Source of the DNA: Priapulus caudatus | Taxonomy: Eukaryota > Priapulida > Priapulimorpha > Priapulimorphida > Priapulidae | Reading direction: 5' to 3' | Assembly (NCBI RefSeq): GCF_000485595.1 | Contig: NW_014577197.1 | Coordinates: 465,029 to 504,337, forward strand | DNA length: 39,309 nucleotides | Part shown: in pieces, positions 27,851 through 38,010 of the stretch | Layout: each line of letters opens with the position of its first letter | Numbering within the stretch: the first letter of the stretch is position 1 | The notes under the pieces: model-generated | What the model saw: the letters and a program-made list of their open reading frames with translations, nothing else | Database searches by the model: none | What the model was told of the DNA's origin: nothing | Position numbers and translations under genes: made by a program

Positions 27851-28553
27851 TGCATTTCTTTTTATTTTCTTAAAGAAATAGAATGTACATTATGAATCAA
27901 AATCAATTTCTAGGATTGTCACTTAATCATCATTTTCTGCTTCTATTTCAGCTCCAGAATCTGACAACCTTGTGGAAGGAGTCCACGAAATGTTCTTGGA
28001 GATGGAGGAGAAGCTTCAGCAGGACCCAGACACATTTGCAGAGCCTTTCAAGGCAATGCTGAAGTCCTATAGGAGGCTGAACACAAATAACAACTTGGTC
28101 TCAGCCATCAGAATGTTTGGCCGATATAGCGGCATTAATCTTGCCAGGTGTAAGATAAAGCCCAAGGTAGCAGCGATGCTACAGGCGTCTGGCCCAAGCA
28201 TTGGCGTACAGCCGACAGCCATCGCTCGAAGAAGAGTGAAGATTGGGGAGAGGAGACGATTGACAGGGGGTCGTCCAACCAAGCAAGCAGCAGTTGCGGA
28301 ACATGGCTATGCCAGTGGCTGTCAGTCATCTCGGCTTCCCCGTAAAAAGCGTGTGGCTGCACCACATTCCCTCAGCCATGCTGTCACAATGTGCCAATCT
28401 CTGGGGGAAACACATAGTGCTAAATAATTAGATAGGAATAACCATTTGTCTCTGACGCATTGGACGCAGGAAATGCTGACAAATTCACAAAGAAAGTGAG
28501 GCCATTTGTATTGACCTGTGCGCCATCTAATGAGCAATTAAATAAACCTGCTC

Positions 28554-29990
28554 TATCTCCCCCCAAGTCTTTGGGTTACTAACGAAGACTGACAAAAAAA
28601 TCCTTCTGAATCAGTTCTTGATTTCACGTTATAAGAGTCAGCACATAACATAGTCCTTCTGTCACGCAGGAGGTCGTCGAGCTCTACGTGTTCTGTCGGG
28701 AGGCGGAGTTCCAGGGGCACCCACTTCCCTGCGCGGGGTCGCGACTCTGGCCACATTCGGCCTGCTAGGGGGTGCAGCAGCGTGGCGGCTGATCGCAAAT
28801 ATAATTAAGAAGCTTCAAACACTTATCAATCGCAGGCTTTGCTACATCCTAGGTATATTTTGGCAGAATAGCGAACGTCGATCTATGGCAACGCACGGAA
28901 CATGAGAAGATCGAAGTTACTATCAGACGAAGGAAATGGCGGTGGATTGGACACACCCTAAGGAAACCGACGACCAACATCATGCGGCAGTCCTTAGAGT
29001 GGAACCCACAGGGGAAAAGGAAAAGAGGACGACCTAAGAAATCGTGGAAGAGAACAGTCACAGAAGAACATCAGGAGATCGGCATGACGTGGGAGCAGAT
29101 CAAGCGGACAGCACAAAACCGAGTCTGCTGGAGAAAACTAGTAGAGGCCCTATGCTCCGGTAGGAGTGAAGAGGATTAAGTAAAAGGGGTGCAGCAGGAG
29201 TAGTAGGCGGGGCAGCAGTTGTGACACGGGGCGTCCCGCTGGTACTGGGTGCTGGCGATGGCACTGATGGTGGTTCAGCAGATGGGAGTGGTGCTGGGGT
29301 AACCGCCGGTGGGGCGGTGATAGGCAATCGCGGCAGCGTGGCAGCTGGCTCCACTGGGCATTGAAGATCGTAATGTTTGGGGCATGTGTCCATGTGCCCC
29401 GGTTGGCGTGACGGTGGGTAAATAGCAGGGGTGATGCCGGGCCAGAAGACCGATGACTCTGCTTGGGCCAACATCAACGTCACACCTTGATGGGCAGAGT
29501 GCAGTGCTAAGAGGACATCATGGTGTAAGCTTGGGGGAATGACGACCCTCTCCTTGTAGAGAACTACACCATCTATTGTATAGAAGTCATCCCGAAACTG
29601 ATGATACTCCTGCAGCTTTTTCGGCAGCTCATAGCAGAACTCAGACAAGCCTCGCTCAACCAATCATACAAGCTCATTCATGGCTACATCACTCGCTGTC
29701 GCCTCTTGCACCTTCCCCCATGTCAAAGCTATGCAGTGCAGTGCCGCAACAGCTGACTGTTGTAGATTGTCATCAAAGTCATCCGGGTTGTCGGCTTTTA
29801 GCACACGGATGCCAGCTAAGAACGAGGGCTGGAGTAGGGGTGGCGTAGCCAGGCAGTCATGTCGACAGCTGCAATGTCATCGCTCAGTTGCAACTTATTA
29901 GTCATCTGAGGGCCACTGGGGTACCTTGACACCGAGTCCGCCGCTTTGTTTTTGACACAATTCTTTTGAGAAATTCGTAAGTGACTTCAC
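28554..29990 (-). pseudogene. Ty3/Gypsy fragment: RNase H end, integrase zinc-binding region, C-terminal tail
   Basis: Reading the minus strand from about 29990: NKAADSVSRYP (the end of RNase H before integrase), then after a frame change IRVLKADNPDDFDD, LTWGKVQEATASD, an in-frame TGA (29664-29666) and YTIDGVVLYKERVVIPPSLH and HDVLLALHSAHQGVTLM with VFWPGI, the H-H part of the integrase HHCC finger. The following cysteines and the DDE core are missing, and a proline-rich tail (PAPLPSAEPPSVPSPAPSTS) follows directly, so an internal deletion removed the catalytic domain. Beyond an RTE-like insertion the tail resumes with RTRRARRPPA and KDYV at about 28640-28700. On the minus strand AAAGACTTGGGGGGAGA (28556-28572) is a possible polypurine tract. 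Confidence 0.65.
28781..29185 (+). mobile_element. 5'-truncated RTE-like non-LTR retrotransposon
   Basis: Encodes the C-terminal end of a non-LTR polymerase: LINRRLCYILGI, then after a frame change RRRKWRWIGHTLRKP, RQSLEWNPQGKRKRGRPKKS, WKRTVTEEHQEIGMTWEQ and AQNRVCWRKLVEALCS, ending GRSEED-stop at 29177-29179. The 3' tail GATTAAGTAAAA fits this family's usual TAAG-rich end. GGGGTGCAGCAG at 28769-28780 and 29186-29197 forms a 12-bp target duplication. Only the last 405 bp inserted, as is typical for target-primed reverse transcription that aborted. It interrupts the Gypsy tail and is therefore younger than it. Confidence 0.8.
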
Positions 29991-30084
29991 TGCGTATCTC
30001 CTTGTATCGCATATCTCCTTTTATCGCGCACCACGCTAGCTGTACTACCCTACAAACCAACTTGTATATACCAATCAATGTACC

Positions 30085-30925
30085 ACCCAAGTTACCATCT
30101 TACCCAAGCTATAGAATATCACCCTACCCACGCTATGGCATATCACCCTACCCAAGCTATGGCATACCACCCTACTCAAGCTATAGCATACCACCCTACC
30201 CAAGCTATAGTATACCACCCTACCCAAGCTATAGTATACCACCCTACCCAAGCTATAGCATACCACCCTACCCAAGCTATAGTATACCACCTACCAAGCT
30301 TAATAGCATAACCCACCCTAACCAGCTATAGTAATACCACGCCAACCTTACCCAGCTATACCCACCCTAACCAACTAGAGTAATACCACGTACGCCAAGT
30401 ATAGTATACCACCCTACCCAAGCATAAGTATACCACGCCTACCCAAGCTATAGTATACCACCCTATCCAAGCTACTAGCATGACCCAACCCTACCGCAAG
30501 CTATAGTATAGCCACCGCACGCTTACCCAAGCTAACATACAACCCTACAAAAGCTATCGGTATACGTATGCCATCCTACCAAAGCTATATTAATACCACC
30601 GATCTACCAAGCTGTATTATATACCACCTTAACCCCCAAGCTGTACCCTACCCAAGCTATCGTATACCACCTACAAAGCTATGGTATACGTACCATCCTA
30701 CCCAAGCTATAGTATACCACCCTACCCAAGCTATGGTATAAATACCACCTTACCCAAGCTGTACCCTACCCAAGCTATAGTATACCACCCTACCTTACCC
30801 AAGCTACATACAACCCTACCAAAGCTATGGTATACGTACCATCCTACCCAAGCTACAGTATACCACCCTAACCAAGCTATAGTATACCATCCTACCCAAG
30901 CTATAATATACCACCCTAATTTGTA
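30085..30925. repeat. 24-bp minisatellite (CTACCCAAGCTATAGTATACCACC)n
   Basis: The unit (CTACCCAAGCTATAG plus TATACCACC) repeats with a regular 24-bp period from about 30100 to 30300, then more irregularly with indels to about 30925, roughly 30 or more copies. Because 24 is divisible by three, several frames on both strands stay open and give artificial repeat peptides such as YPSYSIPP. There is no start context, splice border or neighbour to support coding. Confidence 0.9.
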
Positions 30926-31068
30926 CAAAACACAGAGGAATTTCTCAGTGCTGAGAGAAGCCGGTGTGTGTTTTGATGCACGGAAACACAGGCAAGCCAG
31001 TACATGTAGCGTGAGAGAGATGGTGGTACAGACCCAACACACTGATACAACACGCACACACACACGAA

Positions 31069-31268
31069 TGCCACTAGGGACAGCACGTCTCCCAAGTCCG
31101 ACTCAGGGGAGAGATAGTGATCCGCTAGATGGCGCATTATTAATTAACAATTAATAAAATCAGTTAACCCTAACCCTAATCCTAATCCTATCCCTAATTC
31201 AAAAAAATAATAATGATAATAATTTGGCGCCTTTCGGACTTGGGAGACGCGCTGCCCCTAGTCGCAGC
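31069..31268. mobile_element. Foldback element with telomere-like core
   Basis: ACTAGGGACAGCACGTCTCC followed by CAAGTCCG at 31072-31099 is nearly complementary to CGGACTTGGGAGACGCGCTG / CCCCTAGT at 31235-31262. Between the arms, 31163-31198, lies a CCCTAA/CCCTAAT tract. The arrangement resembles the two foldbacks near 1.1-1.8 kb, though the arm sequences differ. The right side is bordered by a CA microsatellite. Confidence 0.6.
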
Positions 31269-31379
31269 CCACACACACACACGTACACACATGTACACAT
31301 GCACGCACGCACGCACACACGCACACACACACACACACACACACACGCACGCACGCACACACACACACACATGTACACA
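31268..31379. repeat. (CA)n/(ACGC)n microsatellite
   Basis: Alternating CA with GCAC interruptions. Open frames across it are artefacts of the repeat. Confidence 0.9.
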
Positions 31380-31413
31380 GCTTTCCCCATTCCTCAAATT
31401 GTCTAAATAATAC

Positions 31414-31468
31414 CAAGAGTAGATAATAAACATCATAATATAATACTATGTTTTATTATCTACTCTTG
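31414..31468. repeat. Near-perfect AT-rich hairpin
   Basis: CAAGAGTAGATAATAAACAT pairs with ATGTTTTATTATCTACTCTTG (one extra base in the right arm) around a 14-nt loop. It may be a tiny foldback element or a hairpin-forming transcript. No other evidence for an RNA gene is visible. Confidence 0.6.
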
Positions 31469-31574
31469 ATAATACTGTTGTTCTGCCTGGATTAAACGCT
31501 TTGCAAGTACTTTTCAGTGCATGTTTTGACAAGCCAACTTACTAACAAATAGAACGTACATAGGTACATTTCAA

Positions 31575-31740
31575 AAGTACAACGTCAATGGTAAAGACTA
31601 AAGTACAACGTAGTCGTAGAAACAGGACTGAGAACAGAAATGTAACAACATTAACAAATAAGTTAAGGTTAAAAAGTACAACGGTAAAGTACAACTTAGA
31701 AACAGGAGTGCGAACAGAAATATAACAATATTTAAAAGGA
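31575..31740. repeat. Diverged tandem duplication (AAAGTACAAC...AACAGAAAT)
   Basis: AAAGTACAACGTAGTCGTAG and GAAACAGGACTGAGAACAG at about 31601 recur as AAAGTACAACTTAGAAACAG and GAGTGCGAACAGAAATATAA at about 31685, with a period near 83 bp. No coding is seen. Confidence 0.5.
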
Positions 31741-31826
31741 CGAATGCACATAGAACTTAGAAGACATAAACATAACAGTACCTGCAAATGCCGCATCAGC
31801 AGGCTGTATGTTAGACTGGTACCCGT

Positions 31827-31885
31827 CAAGGGCGCAACCACTGGGGGGGTCGGGGGGGTCACGACCCCCCAAACTTTTATGTGGA
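31827..31885 (+). repeat. Possible 5' terminus of the hAT element
   Basis: CAAGGGCGCAACCACTGGGG begins a G-rich run followed by GGGGTCACGACCCCCC, a self-complementary segment. hAT elements commonly start with CA[A/G]GGG-type ends. The preceding 8 bases (GTACCCGT) would be the target duplication, but the matching right end was not found in the window. Confidence 0.4.
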
Positions 31886-32190
31886 CCTCCCCAACTTCTG
31901 GAAGACCTTATCTTCTGGGGAGGTCCAAAATAGTCCGATAAGCGTTTATTATCACGTGTTCTGCTCACGCCACAATCAGCCAATGGACAACAAGCACATG
32001 CATAATTTCTGATCACTGAACACAATGCGCTCAAATACAATGCACTAAATCACAATGCATTTTTTTTCAGTACAACGTTCGTGTGTTGAGTCTGTTGACT
32101 GCATGTTGACTGTTGAGTGTTCACTGTTGTGCTCATGTGCTGATAAGAAAACATGTGCCGTAATCAAAACATTTCTATGATCTATCTGAC

Positions 32191-34376
32191 ATGGATATTA
32201 GAAGATTTTTGAAAAGACGTGCAGAAGATCCCGAAGATGACCATGAGGCATCCCCATCATGTTCTGTCCGAGCAACCAGTGCTGGGGTCATTGAAGAAAC
32301 TCAGGAATCTTCAGATGAGGGTCAGACTGATACTCATAAGCTAGTTACAGCATGTACAAAGCTACAGCTACCGTTGCAGGTATTATATTTGCTTTATTAT
32401 TTCAGTAGGGGGGAGCGGGGAGAAGTGGAACACAATTTTTATATTTTTTTATTGTAAGCATACTTCCTACATAGAATGATTATTATGTTATATTCTTAAT
32501 GTGGTATAAGTCTCGTCTACACGACGAACCTTAACTCGAGTTAAGCGTTAACTCGAGTTAGCGATTATGTAGCGTCTACACGACAACACCCGATGCGTGC
32601 GTGCATGCGTGTGTGTGTGCGTGCACGTACACGTGCGTGCATGAGTGTGTGCGTGCGTGCGTACGTGCGTGCGTGTGTACGTACACGTGCGTGCGTGTGT
32701 ACGTACACGTGCGTGCGTGCGTGTGTACGTACACGTACGTGCGTGCGTGTGTACGTACACGTGCGTGCGTGCGTGTGAACTTACACGTGCGTGCATGTGT
32801 GCGTGCGTCCGTGTGTGCACGTACACGTGCGTGCGCGCGTGCGCGCGTGTGCAGGTACACGTGCGTGCGTGTGCACGTACACGTGCGTGCTTGCGTGCGT
32901 GCGTGTGTACGTACATCGTACTATTACTAGTGTTGCCGCCTATCGTGGAGTTATGTACTATTCGCTAACTTGAGTTAAGCGTCTACACGGGGCCTTAACT
33001 CGAGTTAGCTCAACCTCGATCGACTGGCGAGGTTAAGCTAACTCGAGTTAACGCTAACGTTAGACGTGTAGACCCGTGTAGACGCTTAACTCGAGTTAAG
33101 GTTCGTCGTGTAGACGAGGCTATATACCCCATCCCCCATGCACTTTAGGCGGCCATCTATGATCTTGGATTTTTTCGGACCAAGTTTCGAACTCGTATAT
33201 TGAGCAATTTTACAATATTCATTATTCTGACTCTGTTGTAACAAAGCTCTAAAACAAATTCATTCATTCATTTCATTCAGAAACTAAAGAAGAAAACTCT
33301 TCGATATCAACCCACTTGGAAGGAAAAGTACCCATGGATTGTGGAGGCGTCTAATGTAGGCGTCCTTTGTAAAATATGTGTGACTGCAAAGAAACAGGGA
33401 TTACTGAGTACAGCAGATGGTCGGTGTGAGAATACCTTTATCTCTGCGGGGTTTGTCAATTGGAAAAACGCTTTACTCTGCTTCCAGAAGCATGAAAAGA
33501 GCACTGTACATGCATTTGCCTGTGCTCAGCTGGAGCATAAATCCAAATCTCCAGCTATCAACCTACAACTGTCGAGCAAGGTGCGTGCTGATCAAGCTAC
33601 GGCATTCTGTATGCTGAAAAAGATAATCAGTTCCATCCGTTATCTGGCGAGACAGGGACTTGCATTACGCGGTCATGAGCACGACGAGGGAAATTTTCAG
33701 GAGTTATTGAATCTTAGGGAGGAGGATTGTCTGGACCTAAAAGTGTGGCGAAACGAAAGATACAAGAATTTCACTTCCTGGGCAGTTCAGAATGAATTGC
33801 TAGAATTGATGGCACATTCTATCATCCGCACAATCTGCGTTGACATTCGCAAGGCAAGAGCATTTGCTACAATAGTTGATGGAACAACAGATATCACTGT
33901 ACAAGAGCAAGAATCAATTGTTGTGCGTTACACTGATGCTGATCTTGTGCCCCATGAAGTATTTTTTTTTTTTGCACAGAACAGTGGCACAACAGGGGAA
34001 GCACTATCAGCCATGCTACTTGATGTATTGATTCGTCTCAACCTACCACTGTCAACTTTACGTGGACAAACATATGATGGGGCCAGCAGCATGAGTGGCA
34101 AATTCAACGGCACACAGGCTTTGATTGCTAGTCAACAACCATTGGCCATTTATGTGCATTGTCTGATGCATGCAGGGAACCTCGTAGCTCAAGAAGCGAT
34201 GGAATCCTCTGGTGTTGTCCAAGATGCGGCATCATTGACAAATGAAGTTGCTGCTACCTGCAACCGATCAACCAAATTAACCGCCATTCTCCGGGGCATT
34301 CAGTCACAGAAGCATGACCGTGCCAGCCTGCGTCCACTGTGCCCAACAAGAGTTCTAGTTAGAGGAGCTGCTTTAA
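32191..34376 (+). pseudogene. hAT transposase (DUF4371/ZMYM1-like) truncated by a piggyBac insertion
   Basis: Exon 1, 32191-32379, begins MDIRRFLKRRAED, a common start in this family. Exon 2 opens at 33281 in phase. It contains a TTF/BED-type zinc-binding segment (WIVEASNVGVLCKICVTAKK and later FQKHEKSTVH), FATIVDGTTDITVQEQE with the first catalytic aspartate, LRGQTYDGASSMSG with the second, and YVHCLMHAGNLV. The frame ends at RGAAL in the middle of the CPTR-x-x-V-R-G-A-A-L motif, exactly at a TTAA where the piggyBac begins. Past the piggyBac, the host frame would resume with INVLS, as expected for the family, and then degenerate. The C-terminal third with the catalytic glutamate and dimerisation region is absent. 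The single intron contains the 32.5-33.1 kb inverted-repeat element. Confidence 0.8.
32510..33121. mobile_element. Long-TIR element with repeated TTAACTCGAGTTAA palindromes and a GTGC/GTAC minisatellite core
   Basis: The outer ends are inverted copies: CTCGTCTACACGACGAACC then TTAACTCGAGTTAAGCG at 32512-32547, and the exact complement at 33083-33118. Subterminal copies of TTAACTCGAGTTA(A) occur at 32531, 32548, about 32994, 33038 and 33086. The interior, 32591-32915, is almost pure alternating purine-pyrimidine (GTGCGTGC, GTGTACGTACACGTGC) in a 22-26 bp repeat. It has no transposase and sits in the hAT intron. TA-rich flanks (TATA / ATATA) could be the target duplication. Confidence 0.75.
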
Positions 34377-36813
34377 CCCTTTGACTGCCAACCGCGGGAT
34401 ATCCCGCGGTTTTTACTTCCGGTATTTTCTCTTGAATAAAACGCTCAATTCAGTGCAGTTTTGACGTCATATCCTGCAGCTTTGTTCTCTCAACAGTTTT
34501 CGCGAAATTTCCCTGGTTTATTTGCTGTTTTCTTCGGATTTTTTTTGTTTACCTGCAGTTATGAATGTTGGTAAGTTTATGGAACTAGCGCACAGAGATA
34601 TTTTCGACATTGAGGCATATTGTCTCAATAATGTTCCAGATGATGGAAATCAAAGTGACACGGTTGAATCCGACTGTGGTGAGAGATTAAGATAGGACAG
34701 TGGCAAATGCTAGTAACGACGACAGCCAAATTGATGAGGGTGAATTGAGTGATTCAAGTGACAGTAACTCACAATGTAGTGATAATGATAGTAGTGATGA
34801 TAGTAGCACGAGTGATGACAGTCTATCTGATCAGAGTGACAGCAGTCACAGTGACAATGATGATGATCAGTGGGCAGCTATCTCAGCCAACAATCCTGGC
34901 AGAGACTCTACTCCTATATTTACAGGTACTTACATGTGAACCTAAGCCGTAATTTACTACGTTTGCGTGTGCATGTGCGTGTGTGTGTGTGTGTGTGTGA
35001 TGTTGTTCCTATTCATGCTGTACTAGTCTAACATCTCTCTGTGTAGGCCAAGAAGGCGTTTGTGCTCTGCTACCAGAAAATGCCACAGCACTAGACTACT
35101 TTGCAAACATTTTCCCTGAGAGTATTTGGAATCTGCTAACAACAGAAACAAACCGATATGCTACTCAGCGAGGCAGGTATTTTGAGCAAACGACTGCACA
35201 AGAAATGAAGGCTTTTATTGGTTTGGTTCTGGCAATGGCCATACATAAGCTGCCACAAATCAACAATTACTGGAGTTCAAACTGGGTGCTGAATGTGCCG
35301 CAGTTCTGTCAGGTGTTTACAACAAAAAGATTTTGGGCACTTTGGTCGAACATTCATCTCGTCAACAATGAGACAGCCTTGCCACGGGATCATGCTGATC
35401 ATGACAGGTTATTCAAAGTAAGGCCTATTCTCAATATTTTGACAAGAACATTTGAAGATAACTATTCCCCAGGCCAGTGTGTAGCTGTCGATGAAAGCAT
35501 GGTTAGGTTCAAAGGTCGCTCTTCTCTCAAACAATACATGCCCATGAAACCTATCAAAAGAGGTTTCAAAGTGTGGTCAGCCTCATGCTCTTGTTGTGGG
35601 TACTTATACGGTTTTCAGGTATATACTGGTAAAGTACCTGGATCAGAAAGCAAAGGTATGGCACACCGTGTGGTAGCTGATCTGACACTACCATTACTTG
35701 CTGGTAAAAACCACATTGTGTATGTAGACAACTTTTTTACATCGTTGCCACTGATTACAGAACTTCATCAGAATTCTGTGTATTTGTGCGGTACATATCG
35801 AGCATCACGTGTGGGCTTTCCACGGGAGCTACAGGACAGTAATGCAATCAAAAGGTTAGAGAGAGGTAACAGTATCATGATGGTCAAAGGAGAAATTGCA
35901 GCTTGTGTCTGGAAGGACAAAAAACCTGTGTATGTTGTTTCCAATGCACACTGCCCAAGAATCATAACGAATGTCAAACGGAGGACCCATGATGGTAGCC
36001 GTATTCAAGTGAGTAGTCCACAGATGGTATCTGAGTACAACAATTACATGGGTGGTGTAGACCTGCTTGACCAGATGAAAGGCTGCTATGGCTACTCTCG
36101 CAAGTCTAAACGCTGGTGGCTGAGACTTTTATATCACTTTGTGGACGCTTGGCATGACAAACTCATTCATGCATCTAACCTCCATAGTTACCAGTATTAC
36201 TGGCATCCACCGATGCTTGTAGTCGTCCCAAAAACAGCTGATCATCGCTGTGAACTGATTTGACCAGCTAGTAAATCATTTTACTAGCAGAAAGCAAATT
36301 GGGCAAAGACAGTTTACTTCCAACTTGTGTCACTCACACCAAGTGGACATAACGTGTGTGATTTACGTACGTTTGGGATCAAAGCTGCGGCGGTGTGAGC
36401 AGCAGCAAAGGGAAGAACAAAAGTAGAAAACGCAAAGAAACACAGTTTGGGTGCCCAAAATGTCAAAAAAGGCTGTGTCAACAACTGAGTGCTGGGCATC
36501 GTTTCACAGACAGCTGCTGCCAGATTAGTGAAACACCAGTGTTAGTATTGTGACAGATTTTGATGTAGTCATTCATGAATATTCGCCTGTATAAACATGT
36601 TTGTTATTTTATTATTGTTTTTGTTATGACACTTATCTGACAACAAACTGTTCACTTGCAACTATCAGTATTGTGGAATCCACTTTTCCAAACTAACTTT
36701 GTCCTAACTTTTGTAACTATAGCAAAATACCATAATCTATAGCTGGCAGAGACAGAAAACGCCTTCATTTCATTGTGTTTTCAAAAACAATGCTGGCAGT
36801 TCAAAGGCGTTAA
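34373..36813 (+). mobile_element. piggyBac transposon, near complete, inserted in the hAT exon
   Basis: TTAA at 34373-34376 and 36810-36813 flank a 2433-bp element with ends CCCTTTGACTGCCA (left) and, reverse-complemented, CGCCTTTGAACTGCCA (right). A perfect palindrome CCGCGGGATATCCCGCGG lies just inside the left end at about 34391-34408. It carries one transposase gene. The integrity of both ends and the TTAA duplication show a genuine insertion. Confidence 0.9.
34561..36263 (+). CDS. piggyBac-type transposase
   Basis: Main coding parts: an acidic Ser/Asp-rich N-terminal region ending in exon 34700-34927, a GT-AG intron with a GT microsatellite (34928-35046), and exon 35047-36263. The catalytic DDD triad is intact: D in VAVDESMVRFKGR (35490-35492), D in IVYVDNFFTSLPL (35727-35729) and D in MGGVDLLDQMKG (36060-36062). 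This RNase-H-fold enzyme cuts and pastes at TTAA. An upstream ATG at 34561 opens MNVGKFMELAHRDIFDIEAY but meets TAG at 34693 in a frame different from the 34700 exon, so the N-terminus is damaged or starts elsewhere. After the stop at 36261-36263, a different frame reads FGCPKCQKRLCQQLSAGHRF, possibly the displaced cysteine-rich C-terminal finger. It is probably no longer active. Confidence 0.85.
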
Positions 36814-38010
36814 TAAATGTACTATCAATTATGCTTTAAATATCTCTTAATGGTGGCCTTTTTTCTGCCATATTGGTTGCGTTTCCTATCGATTTTTTAT
36901 TACCAATTACCAGGGTTGTCTATGCCTCGTTTATATCTGTGGGTTTCAATTGGGGACACGGGATATTATGTTGTAATTACATATTTTTTTGTTGGTGCAA
37001 TGGTCAATTGTGGAAAATACGAAATTTTCATGAATATTTGTTCAGGCTCATCTTTTGTCCTTTTCCTATACAATATCCCAGGTTCTTTTTTGTTACATTT
37101 TTATAAAACAGTATATCAATGCAATAAATATTCTGAAAAATGTGAAAGTCATTCTTGGTTTCTATGGCCAAGTATCTCAGTAAATGGGGCCCGTCTCTAC
37201 AACACCCGTATCTCCGGCATGCATGTGTCGTGTCTTAGTAATATGGGGAGCAACAGCAAACCATGTTATACATAGATATAGTCCATTGACGTTATTACGC
37301 GACTAAAATTATTTGTGTAATTGAAATTATTGTTTGTGACCTGATTCTCTGTCCTTTTTCAGGTTACTTATCAGCCTGATATCTGGATTGCTCCTGACAC
37401 ATTAGTTAATACTTTCCGAATCTTTTATAAAAAGTACACTAGCGTGAAAAACACGGCTACATTAAAACAAGGTACTTGATAATTGTTTTTGCGCGGCGAG
37501 CAAAGGGAGAACGATTACGAAAGAACGAGTGCAGCAGCTGAATGGATATTGTCAAGGACTCCTTGGCAACTATTGAAGTCTGGCGGCAGCGTAGGTGTGT
37601 ATGTTACATGGGCGGTTCACTGCTTTTTTCATAGCCTGACATTCAGAACACGCTCATTACACGGGCTGTCAGAACGGGTCACATTGGGTGACATACCCAA
37701 GTAGGAGACCACAAAACGACTATCACACGGNTGTGTTCCATCCATTATACACCCACATATCAAATATTAGTATGAACTTATATTTATATTCCAGATCTCG
37801 CAGCACAATGCCTATTAATATTGACTGAAATTGAGCCTCATATTTTACAATAGTAATTTTAGGGAGTGTTTTGATAGCATTAGTATTTATCTTTGCAGGC
37901 CAATCAGAAAGTCTTCATTGATGGCAGACCGTGATAACCTCAGTCACAACGTGCTGCATCTCTCTAAGCAGCACTACAAGTTAGTTGGGCAGCTAATTGC
38001 ACTCTCCATT
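36814..38010. other. AT-rich stretch, no recognised gene; one ambiguous base
   Basis: Immediately after the piggyBac a few codons continue the hAT transposase, then nothing recognisable. An open frame at 36817-37275 is hydrophobic and AT-driven. Another at 37483-37704 (EWILSRTPWQLLKSGGSVGV) resembles no family. The single N is at 37731. Splice-acceptor-like sites (TTTTTCAG at about 37355, CTTTGCAG at 37891) occur. Confidence 0.5.

Larger units (their letters stand above)
25465..28427 (+). pseudogene. 3' half of a MULE-type transposase gene with SWIM zinc finger
   Basis: Four exons: 25465-25777, 26143-26359, 27160-27382, and from about 27952 to the stop at 28427. The first has RTNNTNNYAEAAMRVLKDSI, where the glutamate matches the last catalytic acid of MULE transposases, followed by LVDFILCRLEGFY. 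The second has the SWIM finger C-T-C-H-E-G-V-T-G-G-A-C-K-H-Q. The last gives a basic, R/K-rich tail ending APHSLSHAVTMCQSLGETHS, a conserved end in this family as I recall it. The two earlier catalytic aspartates and the N-terminus are absent upstream. Exon 3 and exon 4 do not join in phase, so a frame lesion or a misplaced border exists. AATAAA at about 28539 may be the polyadenylation signal. Confidence 0.65.

Noticed and set aside
29981-31154. Repeat-peptide open frames over the 24-bp minisatellite
   Set aside because: Frames are open on both strands because the period is a multiple of three; there are no splice sites, conserved domain or start context.
32548-32973. Many overlapping Cys/Arg/Val-rich and Thr/His-rich frames
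   Set aside because: They are translations of the GTGC/GTAC and CA repeats.
36268-36292. Hairpin GCTAGTAAA-TCAT-TTTACTAGC after the piggyBac stop as a Helitron end or terminator
   Set aside because: It lacks the GC hairpin and spacer of the Helitron ends here, and eukaryotic genes do not end at such hairpins.
36817-37275. 152-codon hydrophobic frame resembling a membrane protein
   Set aside because: The composition follows from AT-rich sequence; it begins just after the piggyBac insertion and has no recognisable family.
37483-37704. Possible BEL/Pao integrase exon upstream of the DUF5641 part
   Set aside because: No conserved integrase motif (HHCC or DDE) can be seen in the frame.
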